Source: Ditylenchus dipsaci
Lineage: Eukaryota > Nematoda > Chromadorea > Rhabditida > Anguinidae
Direction of reading: 5' to 3'
Assembly: GCA_004194705.1 (NCBI GenBank)
Contig: SADC01000857.1
Coordinates: 186,001-250,000 of the forward strand
Length of the DNA: 64,000 nucleotides
In this document: in pieces, positions 34,601-46,600 of the stretch
Numbering within the stretch: the first letter of the stretch is position 1
Layout of the letters: each line of letters begins with the position of its first letter
Notes under the pieces: model-generated
Databases searched by the model: none
The model's input: the letters and a program-made list of their open reading frames with translations, nothing else
What the model was told of the DNA's origin: nothing
Program-made: the position numbers and the translations under genes

Positions 34601-37600
34601 TGGCCATCATTTCCAAGGAAGCCAAACAATTCAATCAGAGTCTGCTGGCCAATTGATGCGTAATACTTGACGACAAGCTCCAGCTGAATGGCAGTTACAC
34701 GGTGTAATGGTGTACACCAAACAAATTTCTTTGCAATTCTGAGGCCAAACTTAGGATTAAAAGGCGACTTGTGTGACTAGAAATTTTTTTGTGGATACCG
34801 TATTTCCTCTAATAAGCGCCCCTCTCGACTTTGAGGGTCTGGATCTCAGTGTAGAAGCAATATTTTACAAACCTGTTTGATACGTTTTTTTAACTCCCAC
34901 GAGCTCTACCGATTCCACTTTTCAGATTTTGGTTGAGCACCCGAAAATCTCAAAATCAAATTCAAAATTTTCCGATTTTTGGGGGTTTGAAAAAAGCGCC
35001 CCGGGCGCTTATTAGAGGAAATACGGTAGGAAAGGCGTTAGTGGATAGGCGCCTATCCGTTAGTGTTTATCCGCTAACGCCTAGGTGTTCGCCTAGGTGT
35101 TAGTGGTAGGTGTTAAACCAACCAAAATAACTAGCTCGCCTCAAGTGGGGCCGATTTTGAGCCAACAAATAGTGACCGTTATCCCACGTGTTAAGTCGTC
35201 CGCTCCCAATTAGTGCAATGTAGAGTGCGATGTAAATTGCAAAAAAAGGCTGTAAATTTTTTTTCGGCCGAACTTTTTTTTCTGTTGGTACTATTTTGTA
35301 GCTGAGATGCAGGGCTACACAATAAAGAATTCAGCCACATATAGCTGAAAATTTTCTAATAAAAATGCGTTTATTTGCAATCTACATCGCACTCTACATT
35401 GCACTCATTTAGTGAGATGTAGAGTGCAAATAAACGCATTTTTATCAAGGCTTTTTCAGCGATATATGGCTGGAAGTTTTTTATTTTGTAGCCCTGAATC
35501 TCAGCTTCAAAATAGTACTATGAGAAAAGAAATTTCGGCCGAGAAAAAAATCTACAGCCGTTCCCGCCTAAAAAGTCAAAAAAATCGCTCACTCATTGGG
35601 GACTTAGTTTTACAGCGAAAATTGTGTTTTTGAAGTTTTATACCAGGGTTGCAAAGTGAGGGAATCCTAAAATCAGCCAAAAATTTTGAAAAATTGGCAT
35701 GTTGGGTCAAAAATCAGCCAACATTTCTCAAAATCAGCACTCACAAAATCGTTCAGAAACACTTTATTAAGCTCGAAATATTTGATCACGGGAATTCTGC
35801 ACTGCAACGACGGCTTACTCTTGTTTATGTTTTCACGAATATCACAAAACCGACAGAAAAATTGTGGTACAATTCACCTCAAATAGGAGCCAGATAAACG
35901 AACAACTGTTACTGCTCACCAGCCAATTCACTGCTCACCAACATAAAGAAAAAACCATAGCTGATCTTAGGAAAAATTGGGCTATTCGAAAAAATTACAC
36001 TAAAAAAATTTTTGTCCGATTTGGTGATATTTGCGTTCCTCATGAAAAAATAGACCATGGTAGATCGTCATTACAGTTGAGAATTCCCGTGTTAGACAAT
36101 AAATACCGTATTTCCTCTAATTAACGCGTCGGCGCGCTTTTTTTCTGGATGTCCTTCAGGTTTTATTAGATGGGGCGCGTTAGTCAGAGGAATGGCCGTA
36201 ATCATAGTCGGGGTCAACTTTTAGGGTCAACTTTTTCTTAAATTAAAAAAATGTCAATATTTTACTTAATATTTTTTTATTTTGATATTTATGACTCTAG
36301 AGCAACTTTTTGAGCTCTACACATAAATTTGCACAGTATTTCCGAGTGATTTATGAATATTTAACGTATAAAAATCGGTAGGTGAGAAAAAGTTAAACGG
36401 TCAACTCAGGGGTCAACATTCGCTAACAAATTTTGCAGAGACAACATTTCGAATTTCTGCTAAAGCCATCTTTTAGAGCTCGTTCTCGCCTTGGGTCCGA
36501 CACATTTTTTAACCTGATTTCTGAAATCTTTCGCCAAATAAGACTGGCCAGTCCAGTCGGAAATATCGCAAGGATTCAGATTTTACCGATGGTTTTTACT
36601 ATCGACAAAAGTTTTGCCGATAAGACCCGCAACGCTCTCTATGAGATACATCTTTTTAAAGAAGCATACCAGCGCGTTACACGGCAAATTAAGGAGGCGA
36701 CCAGCAGTTTTTTAAAATCGTCCGTGTTTTCACTCGTTTAAACTCAAATCTGATATTTATAACCTTATCCTACTTTTAAAAGTAGGCAGAAAACTTTCGT
36801 CTGATCGGGTAGAGCGCTTGCAGAAAATAGTCAAGAGAGAAATAAATTGCTGGTCCGAAGATAAGGCAAAAGATCGAACGTCAGCAGAAATCAGCAAATC
36901 AGCCAAAACAAATTTTATGAGCATCAAGGGCTTAACATCAGCCAAAAGCTAAGCAATTAGCCCACTTATCAATTTTGTTTTATACCAAAGAAATTTCATT
37001 GGAAAAAGTGAATCTATAAAAGGATCGAACATGCTGCTGGGCACACCGTACATTCTCAAACGCAACATACATATTTTTATTTATACATATGGGTTTCAGG
37101 TAGTCCTAACAATAGACTACAACCAATCCACCCTTCAGTGCTCAATGTGCCCAACTGCTTTAAAGTGAACGACGAGATTTACTCATGCACCTCTCCGCAG
37201 GTAAGAGTTTTAAAATTTTGCAAATTTTAAAGCAGGATAGTGATAATTATTTTTCGGGGTTTTCAAAGAACTTTAATTAGCAAAAGATAAAAAAAAATGC
37301 ACTTCAACAATTTTTACCAACCAATTTTTCAGGCTCGGACAAGATGGATAGAGAGGTAGGCTAATTTCTAAGCAATGCGAATAATTTAGTACCTATTCCT
37401 TTTTTATACAAGCGATGGCAAAGTCCTAAAACGAATTTTTTAAGATTTGTGCTTTTCGGGCGTTCAAAAAAGGCCATAAGGCCACGTAAGGATGCGAGCA
37501 TACTTGTGCAGACGAAAAATCGGCGCCGGGCGCACCACCAGACGCCGGTCATTTGACAAAGGGGTGCCGGGCGATGGAAATCGGCGCCTAGGCGCTTTTT

Positions 37601-40600
37601 TTTGTAAACAATTGGGGCCGGGAGCCATGCTAAAAAACTTGGCGCCGGGATGAAAAATTCAAAAAAATTGGCGCAGGGCATCGAGTAACTTACATAAGGA
37701 AAGAAGCTGTGCAAATTTTTTATTTTATACTAAAATTTATTGCTTTTCCAACTTATTATATAGAATTTGAAATGAACTGAAGCTGAACTGAAGCCGACGC
37801 AAATATCTTTGTTAGTTCCTTCATGAAAAAAATTATTAGGCAATCCGTGGGCCATTTGGATAGGCAATTGCATAAAATTTTTAGTGGCTCATGATATGGG
37901 AAACTCTTCTTTAAAGATCATATATTTAGGTTAACTGTATTCACTTGGAAGCGGAAGTAATTCCACTAATTTAAGAAGCCCAACTTCTCACTTAACCTGG
38001 CTGTGTGAAATTCCACTTGGTAGGATGTCAAAATACAACGTCCCCTTGGTACCCTATAGAGCTAGTATGACGGCCGGCTATGATCTTTTCTGAAATATTG
38101 CCAACAAAAGCATCTTATGCCGTGCAAGAAAAAATATAATTCCATATTTTTGAAAAGCAGCATCGTGTACCGCTTTGGCGGTGACTTACTAAATAAGTAT
38201 AACTTTTTAAAATCTTTTTGATGGTTTCTAAAACGTATTTTAAGTCCTTGAATCCAGCCGAGCCCTATCATCTCAAGGGCTGCATGCCACAGCATCATTT
38301 GCTGAGCTCTTCTTTCAGAAAACCTAATTACTCTAACGAAAGCTGACAAGACTAGGAAAAAAACAGAATCAGAAAACTTTTTGACTGAAATATGAGTGTT
38401 TGCCTTGGAGAAAAAGATAAACCAACCTATACTTTAAGAGCAAAGCATTTACGGACGCTAAATTATCTTCTCGGCCGTCAATTTAGTTGCCTCTTATTCT
38501 ATTTTTACTTCAAAGGACCATGGCCACGCGTTCTGATTTGCCCCCCGCCAATTCGAAAAATTTCGCCTTAGCATTGAAGCTTTGTACGGATTTTCAACTT
38601 GGTTTCTGACAAAACAAGGCCTAGAATTTAATTTTAGGTATGGTCTGGTTAGAAACCAAGTTAAAAAATCCGTACAGAAGTTCAATGATTATGAAATTTG
38701 GCGATACTCGTTAATGACCAACAAAACACCACCCCCCCTCCCCCACAAAAAACCAGCTCCCCCCAATAATGTTTCAGATACCGTATTTTCTGTAGTAAGT
38801 CCCCGGGGGAGTTATTTTTCAACCCTTAAAAAATCGGAAAAAAAATATTTCGATTTTGAGATTTTCGGATGCCCGACCGAAATCTAAAAGTGGAATCAAC
38901 TAGAGAAAATACGGTACCCTTAAAACCATACTTTTTTCGGCTGGGTACCAATTTCGAGCTTGGCCCCGTTGTTGTTTCTTTTCAAAAAAAATTCAATTCT
39001 ACATCAATAACATTCCCGAGTAGCTGTTTGAGGGATAATACCGAGTAGAACCGGAAATTTCGCTGAATTGGCGGGGACAACCGCTGTCATAGACGCCAAT
39101 GGCACATTTTTAAAGCAAAAAATTTAGACCACTCATAACATCGAGATCAATTACATAACAAGGGTGACATCAGGATGGTAACATCAGGATTTAGACCACT
39201 CTCTCCAATCTATGAAGCTTCTGTATATATTCGATCTCAAATTGGTAGTTAGGTTTCACTATTCTCATCATGTATCCAACCTACGGAAGATGCAAATTTA
39301 TGCTCACAAACACAGGAACAAATTAATGGGCGTATTCCCCCATGCACACAAGGTCAAAACAAACAAAGAAAGCGCCATTTTGCTTTGGCTGATTTCAAAT
39401 GTGCATCACATCCTAATTCCAAGGCAATTTTCCCACACCCACCATTTTGTTGTTGTGAGTGTCACCCGAAAAGTTCCTTCTTCTCAAATCCACCTTGTTT
39501 ATGGCTGGCCATTTGAGTGATGTGTCCATTAGGACTTGTGTGACTGACCTTATTTGCTGTGTGATGCTTCTTGGACAGGCTATTGGTGTTTTTTTTCGTT
39601 AGAGAGGCTGGTAGTAAAGTTGGGGATGTTTGTGATGGACAAATATTGTCGTGATATGTCGTGATCTTAAGAAAAAATAGTCTGGCTATGAATCCTAAAA
39701 TATTTACCCATAAATATTTTTTCAGCCATCAGTTTTATGTGCTATATATTCTTTTTTGTAACTTCTGGGTTTAGATTTTTGGGGGCTATGGTATAGAATA
39801 CCCCCCCCCCACCCTGCCAGCCAGCGCAAAATTTACTCTTCCTCAAGGTGAAAAGACCCGTAAATCCTTGCTTCTCATGGTCTGAAAGTGTGCGGAAACA
39901 CTTTGGTTTCTGAGAAATCGAAAAAAAAATTTGGTTAGCCTTGGTCCTCCAACGTAAAAAATTTTGAAAAATTCAAAAACAAATTTTTTTTCAATTTAAA
40001 ATTTTTAAAGGGCATAAGGGCTGTATTGGAAGTAATACTGTATTTCCTTAGACATGATTCCGAGAAGTACTCTTGATCACAAAAGAGTCTCTTTTTGCCT
40101 CGGCCCATGTTGAAAAACATGGAACATCCGAAATAGTCCAGAATTCACTTTTAAAGCTTTTGCCATGAAAGTGGCTCCTTTTATTCGCTTCCTCTCGCAA
40201 TACGGCCCTTAATCCCTTTAAAAATGTTAAATATTTTCTTTAAAATTCTCAAAACTTTTTACCTTGTGGGACCAAGGCAAAAAAAATTTTTTTTCGATTT
40301 CTCAGAAAAAAAGCATTTCGGCACCCATACAGACCATGAAAAGCAAGACTTTACGTATCCTTTTCCCTTAAGGAAAACCAAATTTTGCGCTGGCTGGAGT
40401 GTATTCTATACTGTTACCTATTTCGGTGTTTATAAATGGCGACGAAAATTATTTGCTCAAAATGCTAGTTCTTATATTTCGGGGAAACCCTAAAACTTTT
40501 GCACTAGCTGAATGCGATTTTTCAAATCATTACGAGTTCACTAGGTTACGGAACACAGTAAAAACGTTGTATTTTTGTAACTGTTTTGGACCGTAATGAA

Positions 40601-43600
40601 GCCCTGGAACTATTTTACGAAATTAAAGCAAATCTTTTGATAACTGTGCAACTATGGAAATTTACAAGCCATTTTAAATTTGCAACTTTTTTATTGTGAA
40701 ATTTAATATTTTAAGGCTATCACACAATTTTAATATTTTTATGAAATTACGGCCGACGATCTTCGAAAAATATTAACAAGGATTTAACAGCCAGTTTTTT
40801 AATTTTCCGCAAAAATTTGCTTACATCCCAAAAAGCATCTTTTGGGAGTCTTGTGCTTCCACCTAAAAACTGTTTCCATAAACCATCCATTATTTATTAA
40901 CAAATCGTCCAGAAATGTCATTGCACGAACGATTATAAGGACGAAGATCAAATGACCGAGGAGAACAATCTAGCACGCTGTCAGCAAAGTATTCAATTAA
41001 TTAAAATTAGGTTAATTATTTTTTGTGTAGCTAATCTGCTTTTTTGTAGCAAAAATGGACCCTACTATAGAATACCCCCCCCCAAAATCCGACCTTTTAA
41101 AACTTAAGTAAAAAGTACCGTATTCTCTCTAATAATCCCACTGTGGGATTATTTTTCAATCTCCAAAAATTCTCGAAATTGTCAATGAAAAATGGCTCTA
41201 ACTCTGAAATCCTAGTCAAAAATCGGGGGGTGTGGGATTATTAGAGATGTGGGATTATTAGAGCGAATACGGTACCCAAATTTATGTCGCAGACCCCGGA
41301 AAATGTGCGCAAACTCTTCATTAGTCACAACTTCCGTACGCTGGCCTACCCCCAAGCCTAAGGGCTAAGCCTAAACTTGTTGTTTGCAAGGGTAGTTACG
41401 GTGATTTTATAAGGTCGGATTTTTTTTGGGGGGGGGGGTATTCTATAGTAGCGCCCAAAAATGTTTTTTTTTGTAGCAAATTTACTCTTTTTTGTGACAA
41501 ATTTACTTTTTTTGTGGCAAATTTATTTTGTAGCAAATTTACTCTTTTTTGAAGCAAATCCGATTTTCGTCTGTAGCGCATATACTTGAGCTAGTGTGCT
41601 TATTAAATTCTCAAATTATTAAATTCTCATAAATTCTCAAAACTCGTATTCTGAGTTTATGAAAGACTTTGATTTCATAAAAGACAGATGGATCAATTGC
41701 TTGTAAAGCCGCTGGGCTCTAGCCTAATCTAGCACACACACTTGGCACTCTCTCGGCTGCTTCATTACTCAACAACCTCTGATGGATCAGTAATGAAATT
41801 ACGCAAGCTTACCGAATTTACCATTAATACAATGCATTATGATAATTCTTTCCACCTTAGCCACATTTTGCTTCACCACTTTGAGAAGAGCAACCCATTT
41901 TTGTATCTTAACGGGCTTTTTCTTGCGAAGAAAATAGTGTTGGCCGAAACAGCTGGGTGAAAATGGGATCTTTTGCCAACTTCCTATGATCTTTCACGAA
42001 TTTGCAATTTTCGGGTGCTGGACCAAACCAAAATTCTCGGTTCGCTTTTTTCGAAAATCGGTTTTCGGTCTGAAAAGACTAAAAGCGGTATGCGGATTAA
42101 GCGTATCAACAAGTATATATATATATCTGAAGTTTTTAGAAATCAATAAGCACACTAGCTAAAGTATATGTTCTACAGACAAAAATCGGATTTTCTACAA
42201 AAAAAGAGTAAATTTGCTAAAGAAAAAAATAAATTTGCCACAAAAAAAGTAAATTAGCTACAAAGAAAATTTGGCACAAAAAACATTTTTGCTACAAAAA
42301 AAGTAAATTAGCTACAGAAAAAATGATTAACCTTAAAATTAATCAACGATTTTTTTATTTATTTATTTTTCTTCCAAACTTTTTGACATACAGACAATAA
42401 AGAGTATAAAGTAGCTACAATAACTGGGTGCAAGACTTGGCTTACTTTTGGCTGTTCTTCTTTTCTTAACCGAAAAAAAATTCGGGGCACTAGTGCAGAA
42501 TCGGCTCCCATTTTTGCCTTGTGGAAAAATCAACAGAGGACAGCAAGGCATATTTTTGAAGAAAAAAGTCCAACAGGGTGGACCAAAGCGAAAAAGGGAA
42601 CCGATTCTCCGCTAGCGCCGAATTCTGTTACTATCTTTTTGTAGCTAAGATGCACGGCTTCAAAATAAGCTATTAACTGCATGGACCGATGTCACACCCC
42701 TCCACTCTAAAACTGTCAAACAAACCACATCCAAATTAAGCAAGCGTAAATTCTTCTTCTTTTTTCTCATCTTCTATGATTCATTATTATTATTATGCGC
42801 ATGCACACAAAGAAGAAGAAATCCAAAATAGCAGTAGTAATATAGTTTGTGAAGAAGGGATATATCTGCAACGCATCACAGCCACCTCTCCCCGTAATTC
42901 AATAGAACAGCAGGAGCAAGAGCCTTTCCATAAATGACAACCCTTGAAACCACCAATCCTGATATTCATGTATGAGCAGCCATATAAGTGGCTGTGAAGA
43001 AGGGTGGGGCAGGCCTGTTCTAGTGTCTAACCGTTCCTCATCTGCTTCTTTGTTTAGCCAGCTGAAGCAGCAAAGGAGGTGCACAAACCGAAATTATGCG
43101 TAAGGATGATCATCGGCTTAGCTTTTTGATACACCTACAGCTATGCCTAGCTGCTATTCGTCTTTGACAAATGAGTGGTAGCTTTGACTATTTTGGTAGA
43201 CTTGGATGTGCCGTAATCCCTTTCGGTCGCAGCTTTTTTCAAGTATAACTTTTATATACTTTTTTTGCTAATTTTTTTGCCACGACGCTTTCCTCAGCAA
43301 AAGTGAGATCAGGTAGATATAAATATAAATAAATATCGCTAATTTGTTCTTCATGGGCTTCGAAAAACGAAAATCGTTTGTCTAAGCCTTCTTACAGTAG
43401 TTCATCTGCTACCTTTTAACACTGTTTAGATGTGCTGTAAAGTGAATTTATCTGTTCTCAAGGTCTTTTCGATAAAAAAAATAACTTATCAACAGTCGGA
43501 CTGAAAAAATGAAAAGTTAGAATAAGACTACCAACCTTTGAACTCATATTTTGGGGCTAATCTGGTTTAAGGTTGCGAACTGCGCATATTATTAAGCTTG

Positions 43601-46600
43601 GAAGTTCTGAACCCGCTTACAAAAGTATGATATCTTATCTGGAAGAAGAGGAAATGCGCTCTCTGACGCATATTTCACTTTTATTTTTGTCATATATATT
43701 GCGTAATATACTCTCCTAAAAGTAAGATGCTATTTTCAGACCACAGAATTCAACCCAAGAAATTCCTTTGGTGTGAAAATATCACCTCACTCTGAAATGA
43801 GTTTGTACGCGGTATATATGACAACAATAAAAAGTCAAATATGCGCTAGAATATGCGATCCTCTTCTAAATGAGATGGCATACTTCTGTGAGCGGGTTCA
43901 GAACTTCCAAGTTTAATAATACGCGCAGTTCGACACCCTTAACCAGAGTAGCCCTCCTATTTTTTACTTCTTTGTAATCGAGTCTGCAGAAGACAAAATA
44001 AAACTTCTAGATATGTAGATCGAGGCGAATGAAAAATATTCAGGGATGAATGCCAAAATTGAAGACAATTTTTATATGAGCGCAAGCTATGATAAGGACA
44101 CTGCAACGTGTGAGAAATATGACACATCCAAAGTCATATTAGCACTCTGCGACTCTGGCTTCCTTACAAAAAACATTTCGGAGTAGCATCATGACAGTGA
44201 AAACGCGCTTTTGTAATTATTTGTTTAGGAAATGCAAAAATTAGTGAATAATTTCGATTCCAGGCGCTTCCTGATAGAATAACAAAGGTTCACAAAAAAA
44301 ATTGTCCATATGTCCATTTGTCCAAATAATCAAGCCCACCAGTGTCTAAAAAGTTGACCCGACTCTGGGCGTTGACAAGAGTCAAACATGTGCTGATAAT
44401 TTTATATTTAAACATAAAACTAAAAGATGGGTTGCCCTAATCAGCCGTTCATTTCCGCCTATTGTTGCCAAAAAATAAATAATGGCTCAGCTATAGCTCT
44501 TAGCTGGCTGAGTAATGGCTCCCTTGAGGAAATAAAAGGAACAGTAAATTATGGCTGGAGTAGTTGTAGTGTGGAGACAATATGTTAATTGAAGCAGCGG
44601 GCCCGCACTTCCGCTTCCTCCCCTCCTTCTTCTACTACCCTTTAGTGGTGTGTGTATGCTTGCCTTCATATAATTTGCATAGACTCTCTGCCTTTTAATT
44701 TGGCTTAGTCCTGTGCCTAATCCATGGACTGGCTGTTGCCATCATGATTATTATTATTGAGGGTAGTGTTTGTGGCAGTAGAATATTTGTGTTGTTGTTG
44801 ACAGTGTAACCCATAGGTGTGCTAAGTGATTTTTTATGTGCTGTTTTGATTAATATTACAGTCAACCCTCGATTTAACGGCACCCCTGGGGACCGGGCCG
44901 GGGTGCCGTTAAATCGAGGGTGCCGTTAAATCGAAGTATCTGTAACAAAAAATACCGTAAAGTGCCGTTAAATCGAGGGTCTAACATATAGATTAGCTTG
45001 CAACACAACATTATCCGACCAAAATCTGCTTCTATTTTTTGCAATAACAACATAAACTCATTTCAACAAATGTTGTTCAACAGTTGGACTGAAAATAATT
45101 AGTGATTTTTGGCTGCACTTGCGTATTTCTTCGTTCTTTGTAGAAGTAGTCATCCAGTTAATCGCTGAGACGGAGTATAGTAGGATCTGCCGAGTTCTCT
45201 TCCAGATATTGACGGACGAATTGTAAATGCCTTTGTGCCTCGAGACGACTGATTGCAGGTTGCTCTGGCTCAATTTCTTCGAAATCCATAGCTTTATTGT
45301 CGCTTTCGCCAGGGCCTTCCACATCGGTTAACGAAGCCTCTTCAATAATTTCACCGAGCGTAAGAGCACTGCCTAGAAATGAATAATAGGACCGAAGCAG
45401 CATTCATTTTAATTGGCATACGTGTTTCCACCAACTTGTCTACGTTTAAAAATCATTTACAGTAGCCTCAGTTTCAATTCTTTCGAGCCCGTTCAGCTCA
45501 AGCCAAGCACCGCGCATTTCTTCCATGGCATCATTAAGCTCTCCGAATACAACCTCTTCTTTCTCGCCATAGCATACCTCCTCTTCTTCGCCAGATCCTG
45601 GTTCACTGTCTAATTCCTAAACACATTAGGTAAATGAATAGTGCAGATACCGTATTTGCTCTAATAATCGGCCAATCTCTATTAAACGGCCACTCTCTAA
45701 TAAACGGCCACCCCAGAGACCTATATCTCAGTCCAGAGTCAATATTTTTCAAATCTGTTTTATGCATTTTCTTAGTTACCATGAGCCCTCCTGGTTCCAC
45801 TTTTCAGATTGTGGTTGAGCACCCAGAAATTTCAAAATCGAAAAATTTTTTTTTCGATTTTTGTTGAAAAATAAATTTGAAAAATAAACGGCCATGGCCG
45901 ATTATTACAGCAAATACGGTAAATCGAAAATTGTTTAACCTGCCTTGTGGATGAACATGGCATGACGAAAGCAATTCTTGATAGCATCCCCTTTAACTTG
46001 ATCCCAAGCCCGTCGAAGTAGATGGAGAGCATTCAATAGATTCAGCTTATAGTCTTTCTTAGCCTCGATTTCAGCAATTAGCCACCGGACAACGAGCTTT
46101 CTGTAGTGAACTTTCAGATTTTGAATGACACCCTGGTCTATTGGCTGCAAAAATTGCGCAGTGATAAAAGTCAAACATAATTAATTGAAAAATACCTGTG
46201 AGACGGCGGTGGTATTGGAGGAAAAAACTTGATCGTAATGTTATCAAGCTTGACCTTGGTTGGATGGGCACTGCAATTGTCCAGATAGAGTAGAATTTTT
46301 CGGTTATTCGAATATCTCTGCTGAAGTGCCAGCATAAATTAAATTCAACCACAATCAATTCGAAAATAATATACCTGTCATCCACGCTTTTTGGTTTGCT
46401 TCGTAATTCACCGGTACCATTTCGTTCTTGAAGCAGCGAGGCTTAGCCGACTTTCCAATCACCAACAGCGGTAACTTCTCGGTCCCGGACATATTATCAC
46501 AAACGAGAACAGTGATTCGCTCCTTGCTTTTTTCCGCCAGAGCATTTGTCACCTGTTAATTTTAAAGCAAGCATGCAAAGATGTGTAAAGAACTACATTA

